From Pseudomonas fluorescens Q2-87 (GTDB lineage: Bacteria; Pseudomonadota; Gammaproteobacteria; Pseudomonadales; Pseudomonadaceae), in assembly GCF_000281895.1 (NCBI RefSeq), contig NZ_CM001558.1, positions 558,001 through 622,000 of the forward strand: a stretch of 64,000 nucleotides of DNA, written 5' to 3'. The notes beneath the pieces were generated by a model. That model did not search any database. It saw only the letters and a program-made list of their open reading frames with translations, and was not told the origin of the DNA. Below, one piece after another: positions 8,920 through 18,740 of the stretch (its first letter is position 1; the number at the start of each line of letters is the position of its first letter). The position numbers and the translations under genes were made by a program.

Positions 8920-9894
8920 TCAGCGCTTGGCCTCGGTCCTGGGCCCCACCACCACCCACCACCGTGTGTGATGCTCGACCTGCACTGGCAAGGTCGGCAG
9001 CAGCGCCATCAGGGCCAGGTCGGTGTCGTGCAACGGAAAGCTGCCGGTGATCCGTAAATCCGCCACTTGCGGCTCGACGCCCAGGTATCCGCGCCGATAG
9101 CGCCCCAATTCGTGAACCAGATCTTCAAGGCGCGCGTTGTCCACCACCAACATGCCGCGGGTCCAGGCATCGGCGCCGGGGTTCAAGGCAAGGGTCGGGC
9201 CGAGACCGTCGTGGCGCATCAGCACCTGTTGGCCTTCGCGCAGGATCTGCTCGGCGTCGGTCGCCTGCGGGTGTGCCGCCACCGCCGATTTCAATACGCT
9301 CAGGCGTGTGCCTTCCTCCTCGCGCTTGACCAGGAACCGCGTGCCCAGGGCACGCATGCTGCCGTCGCGAGTCTCGACGATAAAGGGACGCGGGTCGTTG
9401 TGACCGGTCTCCACAAGAATCTCGCCTTCTTGCAGGACGATGCGCCGCTGCTTGTCATCGAAGCGCACATCCAAGGCACTGTGGGTATTGAGGTTGATCA
9501 GCGTGCCGTCGGCCAAGCGCAAGGTGCGTTGCTCGCCCGTGGCGGTGCGCTGATCGGCCAGCCAGTATTCCAATGGCACGTAGCGGTCCCCGGCAAACAG
9601 CGCCAAGCCGATGACTGCAACCATAGTGGCCAGGCCGCTGCCGACCTTGCGCACCCGGCGCCTGATGCTCGCCCGCGATTGCAGCAACGCGGCCCGCGCC
9701 GGCCCGCTGGCGACGCTGAAACGCTGGTCAAGCATGCCCAGCTGCCGCCAGGCCCGGGCGTGCTCTTCATCGGCGGCGTGCCAGCGGGCGAACGCTTCAC
9801 GCTCCTGGGCGCTGCCAGAGTCAAGCGATAGCTGCCAGGCAATCGCGGCCTCCAGGACGCTGGCCGAGACCGGTTTGGCGTGGGCGGGGTTCAT
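8920..9894 (-). CDS. FecR-type anti-sigma factor / sigma regulator
   Basis: 324-aa inner membrane sigma regulator. The N-terminal DUF4880 helical domain (residues 12-52; AAIAWQLSLDSGS, FARWHAADEEHARAW) binds the sigma factor, a membrane helix lies near residues 84-102 (LATMVAVIGLALFAG), and the periplasmic FecR domain (about 115-220; GEQRTLRLADGTLINLNTHS) precedes a C-terminal STN-like receptor-contact region. The start codon overlaps the stop of the sigma gene as ATGA, the usual coupling for fecI-fecR pairs. It should transmit the receptor signal to the adjacent sigma factor. Confidence 0.92.
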   Translation of the reverse strand: MNPAHAKPVSASVLEAAIAWQLSLDSGSAQEREAFARWHAADEEHARAWRQLGMLDQRFSVASGPARAALLQSRASIRRRVRKVGSGLATMVAVIGLALFAGDRYVPLEYWLADQRTATGEQRTLRLADGTLINLNTHSALDVRFDDKQRRIVLQEGEILVETGHNDPRPFIVETRDGSMRALGTRFLVKREEEGTRLSVLKSAVAAHPQATDAEQILREGQQVLMRHDGLGPTLALNPGADAWTRGMLVVDNARLEDLVHELGRYRRGYLGVEPQVADLRITGSFPLHDTDLALMALLPTLPVQVEHHTRWWVVVGPRTEAKR

Positions 9895-10409
9895 GTGGGC
9901 TCACCGTAGAGGGCGATGTAGCACTGACGAATGCCCTGGGCCAGGTATTGCCGTACCCGCGGCACCGAGACCCCCAGGCGCTCGGCAATTTCGGCGTGGC
10001 CGAGGCCGTCGAGGCGGTTATAGAGGAAGGCTGCGCGGGCTTTGCTGGACAATTTTCCGAGCAAGCGATCGATCGCCTTGAGGTCTTCGAGGATCAGTTG
10101 CTGTTCTTCCACGGACGGCTGTTCGCTTTCAGGGATCAGCATCAGTTCGGTGAGATAAGCCTGCTCCAACGCTGCCCGACGGAAATGGTCGAACAACAAC
10201 CCTTTGGCGATCGCCACCAGGAACGCGCGGGGCTCGCGGGGCGCCGTCAGTTCTTGCCGGCCGAGCAGGCGCACGAAGGTGTCCTGGCTCAGGTCTTCGG
10301 CCCGCTGTGCACACGCCACATTGCGCCGCAACCATGCCAATAGCCAACCGCGATGGTCACGGTACAACGCACCAACCAGATCACTGTGGGGGCTAGGGAT
10401 TGACGACAC
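9891..10409 (-). CDS. ECF sigma factor, FecI type
   Basis: 172-aa extracytoplasmic-function sigma factor. Region 2 spans about residues 12-80 (LVGALYRDHRGWLLAWLRRN, RAEDLSQDTFVRLL) and region 4 about 110-165 (LDGLGHAEIAERLGVSVPRVRQYLAQG, a helix-turn-helix in its middle). Co-located with fecR and a signalling receptor, it should direct transcription of the receptor gene when the ligand is bound. A Fur-like site lies just upstream, consistent with iron repression. Confidence 0.93.
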   Translation of the reverse strand: MSSIPSPHSDLVGALYRDHRGWLLAWLRRNVACAQRAEDLSQDTFVRLLGRQELTAPREPRAFLVAIAKGLLFDHFRRAALEQAYLTELMLIPESEQPSVEEQQLILEDLKAIDRLLGKLSSKARAAFLYNRLDGLGHAEIAERLGVSVPRVRQYLAQGIRQCYIALYGEPT

Positions 10410-10432
10410 GGAGCATCACCGACGTTTTAAGT

Positions 10433-10452
10433 AACGAGAATTGTTCGCGATT
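10433..10452. promoter_or_regulatory. Candidate Fur box upstream of the ECF sigma gene
   Basis: AACGAGAATTGTTCGCGATT centres on the imperfect palindrome CGAGAATTGTTCG, close to the GAGAAT-TGTTATC core common in Pseudomonas Fur boxes. It ends about 25-45 bases before the sigma start codon. Assigned by resemblance only. Confidence 0.45.
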
Positions 10453-10518
10453 GTGGCAGAGGCGGGGGAAAGAAAGCAATTGGCGCTGGTCGGGCGGTGT
10501 TGCATGACGCTGTGCTCA

Positions 10519-10608
10519 TGTGGGAGCGGGCTTGCTCGCGAAGACGGCTGCACACTCACCATCGACGCAAGCTGACCCACCGCTTTCGCGAGCAAGCCCG
10601 CTCCCACA
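10519..10608. repeat. REP doublet (GTGGGAGC family), 90 bp
   Basis: Inverted REP cores (TGTGGGAGCGGGCTTGCTCG and its complement) between the exonuclease gene and the sigma gene. Confidence 0.9.
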
Positions 10609-10634
10609 AAAGCTCGGTATTCGTAAATTTCAGG

Positions 10635-11342
10635 TTAAAGCGAAGGCGCCTGCTGTCGGCGTTTCCATTGGCCCAGCCGCTGTTGCAGCTCAAGCGGGCT
10701 CTGGATTTGCTGCTGGCGCGCGCGGCTGAACAGGATCAGCGCCAGTTCGGCGGTGGCCAGGGCGTCGGCGCTGGCGTTGTGACGGTCGAAGACTTGCAGC
10801 TTGAACCAGTCGATCCACTCATCCAGGCCAGCCTTGCGCAGGTTGGCCTGGGGGCAAAGCATCGGGGCCAGGTCAGCCACGTCCAGGAACGGATGCTGCA
10901 AGCGGTAACCCAAATAATCCTTCAATGCCCGCCCGAGCATGTGAGAGTCGAACGGCGCATGGAACGCCAGCAGCGGGCTATCGCCCACAAACGCCATGAA
11001 CGCCAACAGCGCCTCGGCCGGATTGCTGCCGGCGGCGATGGCGCTGGGCGCCAGGCCGTGGATCAACACACTGGGCCCCAGTTTCTGCTTGTCGCACTGC
11101 AAGGTGCGTTCGAATTGCTGGCTGAAATCGATGGCGCCGTCCTCGATGACCACTGCGCCGATGGACAGCACTTGATCCTTGTTCAGGTTCAGCCCGGTGG
11201 TTTCCAGGTCCAGCACCACCCAGCGCTGTTCCCGCAGGCTGCACTCACCCAGCGGCGTGGGCGCGGGCAGACGCTCCAGGTGCTGCTGCAAGCCGTCGGG
11301 CAGCGTCGGCTGGGCCGGGCGCAGCCAGGAAAACAGGCTCAC
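10635..11342 (-). CDS. 3'-5' exonuclease, DnaQ/DEDDh family
   Basis: 235-aa exonuclease of the DEDDh group related to DNA polymerase III epsilon. Exo I is VVLDLETTGLN (D45, E47 as metal ligands), Exo II contains HAPFDSHML (Asp) and Exo III DRHNASADALATAEL (His and Asp). Its start overlaps the stop of the DUF294 gene as ATGA, so the two are probably one operon. A DnaQ-like exonuclease beside this cNMP/CBS/DUF294 protein is a recurrent pseudomonad arrangement; the biological role of the pair is not established. Confidence 0.88.
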   Translation of the reverse strand: MSLFSWLRPAQPTLPDGLQQHLERLPAPTPLGECSLREQRWVVLDLETTGLNLNKDQVLSIGAVVIEDGAIDFSQQFERTLQCDKQKLGPSVLIHGLAPSAIAAGSNPAEALLAFMAFVGDSPLLAFHAPFDSHMLGRALKDYLGYRLQHPFLDVADLAPMLCPQANLRKAGLDEWIDWFKLQVFDRHNASADALATAELALILFSRARQQQIQSPLELQQRLGQWKRRQQAPSL

Positions 11343-13273
11343 AGCTGGTACCTCAGCGTCAGGCTGCTTTGCAGGCGTTGGGCCTGGCGCAGGGATTCGC
11401 GCAGGATACGTCGATCCAAGTGATTGAGGCTCTCGGGGTCGACGCGATTGGAATAGGGCAGGTTCTCGCGGGTCTGCAGCTGATGTTGCTGCATGCGGGT
11501 CTGCTGGATGAAGTGATAGGCCTCTTCGTAAGCCGCGCCGTCCAGGGGCTCGATCACTTCCTTGATGACCAGTTGCCGCAAACGTTCCAGGGTGTTGTTG
11601 GCTTCGATGCCATTGGCCAGCGCCAACAGGCGAGCCCCGTCGACGAAGGGCGTCAGGCCTTGCACTTTCAGGTCGAGGGTTGCCTTCTCGCCGTTCTTGC
11701 GACTCAGCACGAAATCCCTGAAGCGTCCCACCGGTGGGCGATGACGCAGCGCGTTTTCAGCCATCATGCGCTGGAACAAACGGTTATCGGCGACTTGTTC
11801 AAGAAGCTGCTGGCGCAATTGCTCACAGCCCTGTTCGTCGCCCCAGACCACTCGCAAGTCGAAATAGATGCTTGAGCCCAGCAGGTTTTCCGGCGTCGCT
11901 TCACGGATGAATGCCGCAAAGCGCCGGGCCCATTCGGCACGGGACAGGCACAGCTCGGGATTGCCGGCCATGATGTTGCCCTTGCACAAGGTGAAGCCGC
12001 ACAAAGCCAGGCTCTGGTTGATCTGCTGAGCGATGGGCAACAAAACACCACGGATCTGCGCCGCATGGGCCGCGTCTCGTGCCTCGAAAATGATGCCGTT
12101 GTCCTGATCGGTGTGAAGGGTTTGCTCGCGCCGGCCTTCGCTGCCGAAACACAGCCAACTGAAGGGCACGCCCGGGTCGCCCTTGTCGGCCAGGGTCAAC
12201 TCGATGACCCGGCATACGGTGTGGTCGTTGAGCAGTGTGATGATGTGGGTGATCTGGGTCGACGACGCCCCGTGGGCCAGCATGCGCTCCACCAATTGAC
12301 CGATCTCGCCGCGCAGGGCCACGAGGTTTTCCACCCGTGGGGCGCTGCGGATGGTCCGGGCCAGGTGCACCAGGTCGACACGCTGCAGGGAAAACAGATC
12401 GCGCTCCGACACCACGCCACACAGGCGCTGTTCCTTGACCAGGCAGACGTGGGCGATATGACGCTCGGTCATGGCGATGGCCGCATCAAAAGCGCTGTGG
12501 TCCGGCGAGAGGAAAAAGGGTGCCTGGGTCATGTGCTCGGCAATGGCCTGGGAAAAATCCCCCGAGCCGTCGGCCACCACCTGCCGCAAGTCGCGCAGGG
12601 TAAAAATCCCCACCGGTGCTTTCTGTTCATTGACCACGACGATGCTGCCGACTTGTTGTTCATGCATCAGTTTCACGGCTTCACGCAGGGGCGTTTCGGG
12701 GCTGCAACTCACCGGGTGACGCATCGCCAGCTCACCCAATCGGGTATTGAGCGAGTACTGCGTGCCCAAGGTTTGGGCCGATTTCTGCTGAACCTGTTGG
12801 TTGACCTGGTCGAGCAGGCTGCTGACCCCGCGCAGGGCGAAGTCGCGGAAGGGGCCGGACAATGCGAACAGCTTGATGAAGGCCGGCTTGTTCAGTTGCA
12901 GGCAGAAGGTATCTTCGCCAGCCAGGTGCTCGGTGCGTGTGGCGCGCTCGCCCAGCAGCGCGGCAAGAGGGAAACATTCGCCGGTGGTGATCTCGAAGGT
13001 GGTCTCGGTGCCACCCTTGGCCGTATGGGGACGCTCGCCCACCACGCGGCCCTGCTTGACGATGTAAAAGTGTTCCACCGGGCCGTCGGCCGGTTTGATG
13101 ATGCTTTCACCCGTGGCGTAGAAGCGCAGCAGGCATTGCTCCACCAGATAAGCCAAGTGGGCATTTTCCATTTGATTGAACGGGGGGAACCGCTGGAGAA
13201 ATTGCAGCGTGCCCTGGATGTTTTGCAACACCGCAGTTTTTCCTGCCTGGATGAAGGCGTCCGCTTTTTTCAT
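11339..13273 (-). CDS. cNMP-binding / CBS / DUF294 nucleotidyltransferase-like protein
   Basis: 644-aa cytoplasmic protein with four parts: a cyclic-nucleotide-binding-like domain (about residues 25-150), paired CBS domains (about 175-300; RHPVSCSPETPLREAVKLM and HMTQAPFFLSPDHSAFDAA), a DUF294 nucleotidyltransferase-like domain with the GS and DxD motifs (CFGSEGRREQTLHTDQDNG, about 370-390) and a C-terminal DUF294_C helical domain. The architecture suggests regulation by nucleotides, but no substrate is known. It overlaps the downstream exonuclease gene by four bases. Confidence 0.9.
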   Translation of the reverse strand: MKKADAFIQAGKTAVLQNIQGTLQFLQRFPPFNQMENAHLAYLVEQCLLRFYATGESIIKPADGPVEHFYIVKQGRVVGERPHTAKGGTETTFEITTGECFPLAALLGERATRTEHLAGEDTFCLQLNKPAFIKLFALSGPFRDFALRGVSSLLDQVNQQVQQKSAQTLGTQYSLNTRLGELAMRHPVSCSPETPLREAVKLMHEQQVGSIVVVNEQKAPVGIFTLRDLRQVVADGSGDFSQAIAEHMTQAPFFLSPDHSAFDAAIAMTERHIAHVCLVKEQRLCGVVSERDLFSLQRVDLVHLARTIRSAPRVENLVALRGEIGQLVERMLAHGASSTQITHIITLLNDHTVCRVIELTLADKGDPGVPFSWLCFGSEGRREQTLHTDQDNGIIFEARDAAHAAQIRGVLLPIAQQINQSLALCGFTLCKGNIMAGNPELCLSRAEWARRFAAFIREATPENLLGSSIYFDLRVVWGDEQGCEQLRQQLLEQVADNRLFQRMMAENALRHRPPVGRFRDFVLSRKNGEKATLDLKVQGLTPFVDGARLLALANGIEANNTLERLRQLVIKEVIEPLDGAAYEEAYHFIQQTRMQQHQLQTRENLPYSNRVDPESLNHLDRRILRESLRQAQRLQSSLTLRYQL

Positions 13274-13531
13274 AACCTGCGCAGTCTTTTTCGAATTTTT
13301 GTGGTCGGATCTGTTCGCTCATGGTCGGCTCCTGAGCGCGGGGTGCCCATTGGACGTAAGTCTAGGTCGCCGCAAAGAGCCGCCACCGCGGAAAAAACCC
13401 AGGTTTGAACGTGGAAAAAACTTCATTGATTGTTCTTGGAAAAAAATCCGACGAAGTGCACATTGAAGCGCCGCAGAACGATGTCTGACCACTGTGCCAG
13501 GGGATCGATTTTATAGAACGTAGAGAGCACC

Positions 13532-13978
13532 ATGCCCGACCACGATATTTTGAGTGACGCCGAGCGCGAGGCGCTGAGTGCCGTCATGCTGGAACCTGAC
13601 CTGCTGCCACAGCGCGTCTTGATCGTCGATGACGACAAGGACGCCCGCGAGCTGCTGTCAGAGATTCTGGCGCTGGACGGTATTCACTGCATGACCGCCG
13701 CCAGCGGTGAAACAGCACTCAAGATGCTGGAAACCAAGCCTTCGATCGGCCTGCTGATCACCGATTTACGCATGGGCAATGTCGATGGCCTGGAACTGGT
13801 GCGGCTGGTGCGCGAATCCGAACGGGCCGCGCTGCCGATCATCATCGTGTCCGGCGATGCCGACGTGAAGGACGCCATCGAGGCCATGCACCTGAGCGTG
13901 GTGGACTTTTTGCTCAAGCCGATCGATACCGAGAAGCTGCTCGGGTTGGTCAAGCATGAGTTGGGGATGGATCTGTAG
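13532..13978 (+). CDS. Stand-alone response regulator receiver protein
   Basis: 148-aa protein that is almost entirely one receiver domain (residues 28-145). Acidic pocket DDD (about 35-37), phosphoacceptor Asp in LLITDLRMGN (about residue 78), Ser in IIIVSGDAD and Lys in FLLKPIDTE (about 130) are all present, so it should be phosphorylatable. It has no output domain and no kinase beside it. A 27-residue N-terminal extension precedes the domain. Single-domain receivers act through protein contact or as phosphate relays; the partner is unknown. Confidence 0.85.
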   Translation: MPDHDILSDAEREALSAVMLEPDLLPQRVLIVDDDKDARELLSEILALDGIHCMTAASGETALKMLETKPSIGLLITDLRMGNVDGLELVRLVRESERAALPIIIVSGDADVKDAIEAMHLSVVDFLLKPIDTEKLLGLVKHELGMDL

Positions 13979-14003
13979 CCTGCATCCCATTGTGCAAGGC
14001 TGT

Positions 14004-14124
14004 TGTGGCGAGGGAGCTTGCTCCCGCTCGACTGCGCAGCAGTCGCAAGTCAGTCAATGAGGTTTCGGATGCTGGGGAAAGGGGGCTGCTTCGCAGCCCA
14101 GCGGGAGCAAGCTCCCTCGCCACA
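14004..14124. repeat. Repeat doublet (GTGGCGAGGGAGC family), 121 bp
   Basis: A second repeat family: TGTGGCGAGGGAGCTTGCTC and its complement flank a 121-bp unit between the receiver gene and malate synthase. Five such doublets occur in the window. Confidence 0.88.
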
Positions 14125-14147
14125 AAAAGCACTATTGCCCAATAAAA

Positions 14148-14178
14148 AAAAGCCCTGATCTTTCGATCAGGGCTTTTT
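14148..14178. terminator. Bidirectional rho-independent terminator after glcB
   Basis: AAAAGCCCTGATC and GATCAGGGCTTTT form a perfect 13-bp stem with a TTTC loop and T tracts on both sides. It lies 23 bases after the glcB stop. Confidence 0.9.
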
Positions 14179-14200
14179 GCGTTTCATCACTACCGCTCAA

Positions 14201-16378
14201 TCACAACCCATTGGCTGCCTTGAACTCGCGACGACGACGGTGCAGCACCGGCTCGGTGTAGCCGTTAGGCTGCTTCGTGCCTTCGATCACCAGTTCGACC
14301 GCCGCCTGGAAGGCGATATTGCTGTCGAAGTCTGGCGCCAGCGGACGATATAGCGGGTCGCTGGCGTTCTGGCGGTCCACCACCGGCGCCATGCGCTTGA
14401 GGCTTTCCATAACCTGGTCCTGCGTGACGATGCCGTGGCGCAGCCAGTTGGCGATGTGCTGGCTGGAAATACGTAGCGTCGCACGGTCCTCCATCAAGCC
14501 GACGTCATTGATGTCCGGCACTTTCGAACAACCGACGCCCTGGTCGATCCAGCGCACCACATAGCCAAGGATGCCCTGGGCATTGTTGTCCAGTTCGTTC
14601 TTGATCTGCTCGGGCGTCCAGTTCGGATTGACGGCCAGCGGGATGGTCAGGATGTCGTCCACCGAAGCGCGGGTGCGCTTGGCCAGTTCGGCCTGGCGGG
14701 CGAACACGTCGACCTTGTGGTAGTGCAACGCGTGCAGCGCGGCGGCGGTGGGCGAAGGAACCCAGGCCGTATTGGCGCCGGCCAGCGGATGAGCGATTTT
14801 CTGTTCGAGCATCGCCGCCATCAAATCCGGCATGGCCCACATGCCCTTGCCGATTTGTGCGCGACCTTGCAGGCCAGTGCTCAAGCCGATGTCGACGTTC
14901 AAGTTCTCGTAGGCGCCGATCCACTTCTCGGCCTTCATGTCGGCCTTGCGCACCATCGGGCCGGCTTCCATGGAGGTGTGGATCTCATCGCCGGTACGGT
15001 CGAGGAAGCCAGTGTTGATGAACACCACGCGCTCGCTGGCGGCCTTGATGCAAGCCTTGAGGTTGACCGTGGTACGGCGCTCCTCGTCCATGATCCCGAC
15101 CTTGAGGGTGTTGCGTGGCAGGTTCAACACGTCTTCGACGCGGCCGAACAGCTCGTTGGTGAACGCGGCTTCTTCCGGCCCGTGCATCTTCGGCTTGACG
15201 ATGTACACCGAGCCGGTGCGGCTGTTGCGCCGGGTGGTGTTGCCGTTGAGGCTGTGGATGGCTGCCAGGCTGGTGATCAAGCCGTCGAGAATGCCTTCCG
15301 GCACTTCGTTGCCCTGCTTGTCCAAGATGGCGTCGATGGTCATCAGGTGGCCGACGTTGCGCACGAACAGCAGCGAACGGCCGTGCAGTGTCACGCTCGA
15401 ACCGTCGGCTGCGGTGTATACGCGGTCGGCGTTCATGGTGCGGGTAAAGGTCTGGCCGCCCTTGGCGACTTGTTCCGAGAGGTCGCCCTTCATCAGGCCG
15501 AGCCAGTTGCGGTAGATCACCACTTTGTCATCGGCATCGACGGCGGCGACCGAGTCTTCGCAGTCCATGATGGTGGTCAGCGCGGCCTCCATCAGGATGT
15601 CTTTGACGCCGGCGGCATCGGTCTGGCCGACTGGGGTGCTGGCATCGACCTGGATTTCGAAGTGCAAGCCGTTGTGCTTCAGCAGCACCGCGCTCGGGGC
15701 CGAGGCATCGCCCTGGAAACCGATCAGTTGGGCATCGTCGCGCAGACCGCTGTTGCTGCCGCCCTTGAGGGTGACCACCAGTTTGCCGTCGACGATTTTG
15801 TAAGCGCTGGAGTCGACATGGGAGCCGGCTGCCAGGGGCGCCGCTTCATCGAGGAAGGCGCGGGCGAAGGCGATGACCTTGTCGCCGCGAACCTTGTTGT
15901 AGCCTTTGCCTTTCTCCGCACCATCGGCTTCGCTGATGGCATCGGTGCCGTACAGGGCGTCGTACAGCGAACCCCAGCGGGCGTTCGAGGCGTTGAGGGC
16001 GAAGCGGGCATTCATCACCGGCACCACCAACTGCGGGCCGGCCATGCGGGCGATCTCGTCATCGACGTTTTGGGTCGAGGCCTGGAAGTCCGCCGCTTCT
16101 GGCAGCAGGTATCCGATGTCTTGCAGGAAGGCTTTGTAAGCCACGGCGTCGTGGGCCTGGCCGGCACGGGCCTGGTGCCAGGCATCGATGCGCGCCTGGA
16201 AGTCGTCGCGTTTGGCGAGTAGGGCTTTGTTCTTCGGCGCCAGGTCGTGGATGACCTTGTCGGCACCGGCCCAGAACGCGTCGGCGGTCAGGCCGGTTCC
16301 GGGGATGGCTTCGTTATTCACGAAGTCGAACAGGACTTTGGCGACCTGCAGGCCACCGACTTGAACGTGTTCAGTCAT
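14201..16378 (-). CDS. glcB: Malate synthase G
   Basis: Condenses glyoxylate and acetyl-CoA to malate in the glyoxylate shunt and glycolate use. 725 aa, the length of the monomeric G isoform. The start is taken at [16 protein letters not shown], the usual family N-terminus, four codons inside the open frame. The TIM-barrel signatures are present: [20 protein letters not shown] (catalytic-site acidic cluster), [10 protein letters not shown], and the [15 protein letters not shown] stretch; [27 protein letters not shown] is the C-terminal plug region with the catalytic Asp (split here across key residues Cys, Asp and Glu). It is a single transcription unit closed by a strong terminator. Confidence 0.97.
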   Translation of the reverse strand: MTEHVQVGGLQVAKVLFDFVNNEAIPGTGLTADAFWAGADKVIHDLAPKNKALLAKRDDFQARIDAWHQARAGQAHDAVAYKAFLQDIGYLLPEAADFQASTQNVDDEIARMAGPQLVVPVMNARFALNASNARWGSLYDALYGTDAISEADGAEKGKGYNKVRGDKVIAFARAFLDEAAPLAAGSHVDSSAYKIVDGKLVVTLKGGSNSGLRDDAQLIGFQGDASAPSAVLLKHNGLHFEIQVDASTPVGQTDAAGVKDILMEAALTTIMDCEDSVAAVDADDKVVIYRNWLGLMKGDLSEQVAKGGQTFTRTMNADRVYTAADGSSVTLHGRSLLFVRNVGHLMTIDAILDKQGNEVPEGILDGLITSLAAIHSLNGNTTRRNSRTGSVYIVKPKMHGPEEAAFTNELFGRVEDVLNLPRNTLKVGIMDEERRTTVNLKACIKAASERVVFINTGFLDRTGDEIHTSMEAGPMVRKADMKAEKWIGAYENLNVDIGLSTGLQGRAQIGKGMWAMPDLMAAMLEQKIAHPLAGANTAWVPSPTAAALHALHYHKVDVFARQAELAKRTRASVDDILTIPLAVNPNWTPEQIKNELDNNAQGILGYVVRWIDQGVGCSKVPDINDVGLMEDRATLRISSQHIANWLRHGIVTQDQVMESLKRMAPVVDRQNASDPLYRPLAPDFDSNIAFQAAVELVIEGTKQPNGYTEPVLHRRRREFKAANGL

Positions 16379-16904
16379 TGCTTGCCTCACTCTGCTCAGC
16401 TATTTCGCTTTTCAGCTCTTCGATTTTGACAATGAAGCCTCGGGACATTTAAACCACAAACCCCGGAACCAGTACATGCCATCGCTGGCGGCTGGGTGGG
16501 TCCTATCACGGCGTTAAGCCTTGCTGACGGGGCTTTTCAGGGATGCGACTGCGCCTTGGCAGACATCGGTCCAACGTTATGTAGTGCGCGCTGCGGCATA
16601 CTACATGATCAGTTGCGGTTGTGAAAATTAGACTAATTGCGTCGTTCCGCGACCGACTAAAGCAGTACAGTCACGACGCGGTAGCGGATGTTCTCAAAAA
16701 AACGGATCATTGTTCCAGATAAATCTAATTAATGTACACATTTACCGTGGCGAGGGAGCTTGCTCCCGCTGGAGTGCGAAGCGCTCCCCTATTTAGGGGG
16801 GCTACTGCGTAGCCCAGCGGGAGCAAGCTCCTCGCCACGAAAGCAGGGCGGTGCCGATTCATGGCTTGCCTATACTGTTTCTTCCACAACGAGAGGGCTA
16901 TGCC
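16379..16904. other. Intergenic region between glcB and gcvR-like gene
   Basis: 526 bases without a gene. The left part must hold the glcB promoter, but no site is clear. The right part holds a repeat doublet (16746-16839). Nothing else recognised. Confidence 0.6.
16746..16839. repeat. Repeat doublet (GTGGCGAGGGAGC family), 94 bp
   Basis: CGTGGCGAGGGAGCTTGCTC and a near-complement lacking one base (GCAAGCTCCTCGCCACG) bound this unit. Confidence 0.87.
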
Positions 16905-17423
16905 ATGGACCATCTGGTCATCACTGTTTTCGCCCCGGACCGGCCCGGGCAGGTCGAGCGCATCGCTGATTGCATCGCCGAGCACGGCGGTAACTGGCTG
17001 GAAAGTCGCATGTCGCGCCTGGCTGGGCAGTTTGCCGGGATCTTGCGCCTGAGCGCCCCGGCCGAATCCCATGAAGAGTTGATTGAAGCCTTGCAGGGGC
17101 TATCGGCCCACGGCATTCGCGTGTTGATTGCCGAAAGCGCAGTGGCAGAATCCTGCAGTTGGAAACCCATCACTATGGAATTGGTGGGTAACGATCGTCC
17201 TGGCATCGTGCGTGACATAACTCGTTTGCTGAGCGAGCAGGGCGTGAACGTCGAGCGGTTGGTGACTCATGTTCGGCCGGCACCGATGAGCAGTGAGTTG
17301 CTGTTTCACGCCGAAGCGATCCTGGGCGTGCCGTTGACTCTTTCGCTGGACACCTTGCAGGAGCGCCTGGAAACCCTGGCCGATGAATTGATGGTGGAGC
17401 TCAAGATCAGCGACGAAGCGTGA
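16905..17423 (+). CDS. gcvR: GcvR-like ACT-domain regulator
   Basis: 172-aa protein made of two ACT domains (about residues 3-75 and 88-165), each opening with the typical strand and ligand loop (LVITVFAPDRPGQVERIADCI and TMELVGNDRPGIVRDITRLL, in part). This matches the glycine cleavage system repressor GcvR, which binds glycine and antagonises GcvA in enterobacteria; in Pseudomonas the family is conserved but the target is less clear. The start at MDHLV was chosen because the first ACT strand begins there; an in-frame ATG 54 bases upstream would add an unlikely leader. Confidence 0.8.
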   Translation: MDHLVITVFAPDRPGQVERIADCIAEHGGNWLESRMSRLAGQFAGILRLSAPAESHEELIEALQGLSAHGIRVLIAESAVAESCSWKPITMELVGNDRPGIVRDITRLLSEQGVNVERLVTHVRPAPMSSELLFHAEAILGVPLTLSLDTLQERLETLADELMVELKISDEA

Positions 17424-17639
17424 CCCAGGTTATCCAAGGAAAACCATCGCCTGCCTGTGGATAACCTGTAGAGACTCCGCGCCAGCCCACGTCCGCCGGG
17501 CCTCAGCGAGCGATGATCAAAAAACATCAGTTTTCAAGGGCTTGTGCACAAACGGCGGGGATCAGGTTGTGGATAACCTTGGGAAGGATCGATGCAGGCC
17601 ACGCTAGCCGTTGCCTGCAGAGGGTTGGGTGTTTTTTGA

Positions 17640-18527
17640 TCAGCTGCGGCGGCGCATGCTGATCACCGCGTCGATGCTGTACACCGCAAGCCCGGCCCAG
17701 ATAAACAGGAACGCCACCAACGTGCTGGACGACAAATGCTCGCCGAACAGCATCACGGCGAGCAGCAGCACCAGCGTCGGCGCGATGTACTGGAGAAAGC
17801 CGATGGTAGTGTAGGGTAAATGCCGTGTTGCGGCGTTGAAACACACCAACGGCACCAGCGTCACGGGGCCGGCCGCCACCAGCCACCAGGCTTCGGAAGT
17901 GGTCCAGAAAGCTGCCTGGGCACTGGTGGCCGTCGGGTTGAACAGCAACCAGGCAATGGCGATAGGCACCAGCATCCAGGTTTCCACCACCAGCCCCGGC
18001 AAAGCCTTGACCGGCGCCTGCTTGCGGATCAAGCCATAGAAACCGAAGGTCAGCGCCAACACCAGCGACACCCACGGCAGGCTGCCCACTTGCCAGACCT
18101 GCTGCGCCACGCCGACCGCCGCCAACACGACCGCCAGCCATTGCATGCGTCGCAGCCGCTCGCCCAGCAGCAGCATGCCCAACAATACGTTCACCAGCGG
18201 GTTGATGTAGTAACCCAGGCTGGCTTCGAGCATGCGTTCGTTATTCACCGCCCAGACGTAGGTCAGCCAGTTGGCGGCGATCAGCGTGCCGCTCAAGGCC
18301 AGGATCGCCAGGCGACGCGGATTGTCCCGCAGCTCGCGCCACCAGCCCGGGTGCTTCCAGACCATCAGCAACGCCGCGCCGAACAGCGCCGACCACAGCA
18401 CCCGATGGATGATGATTTCCACGGAGGGCACGCTGGCGATGGCTTTGAAATAGATCGGGAACAGGCCCCAGATGATATAGGCGCTCAGGCCCAGGATGTA
18501 CCCGCGACGCGGGTTGGCGGCTTGCAT
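17640..18527 (-). CDS. rarD: EamA-family transporter RarD
   Basis: 295-aa inner membrane protein with about ten hydrophobic helices in two EamA halves. The N-terminus (GYILGLSAYIIWGLFPIYFK) and the segment YVWAVNNERMLEASLGYYINPL are characteristic of RarD, a drug/metabolite superfamily carrier historically linked to chloramphenicol sensitivity. Substrate unknown. Usual length for the family is about 295 residues. Monocistronic by spacing. Confidence 0.9.
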   Translation of the reverse strand: MQAANPRRGYILGLSAYIIWGLFPIYFKAIASVPSVEIIIHRVLWSALFGAALLMVWKHPGWWRELRDNPRRLAILALSGTLIAANWLTYVWAVNNERMLEASLGYYINPLVNVLLGMLLLGERLRRMQWLAVVLAAVGVAQQVWQVGSLPWVSLVLALTFGFYGLIRKQAPVKALPGLVVETWMLVPIAIAWLLFNPTATSAQAAFWTTSEAWWLVAAGPVTLVPLVCFNAATRHLPYTTIGFLQYIAPTLVLLLAVMLFGEHLSSSTLVAFLFIWAGLAVYSIDAVISMRRRS

Positions 18528-18630
18528 GCAGAGTCCTTGCTTAGGCAGCTAACAAAGGTGTGATTGTAAGGAGATTTGTCAGGTTGTGCTGCGAACCTTT
18601 GTAGGCATCTTGGCCCACCGAGGATTCATC

Positions 18631-18720
18631 TGTGGGAGCGGGCTTGCTCGCGAAGGCGGTGGGTCAGTCGACATGAGTTCTGAATGTCACTCCGCCTTCG
18701 CGAGCAAGCCCGCTCCCACA
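18631..18720. repeat. REP doublet (GTGGGAGC family), 90 bp
   Basis: Inverted REP cores with a 90-bp outer length between rarD and the srkA gene. Confidence 0.9.
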
Positions 18721-18740
18721 AGGGGCTTGCTGCAGCTTGA

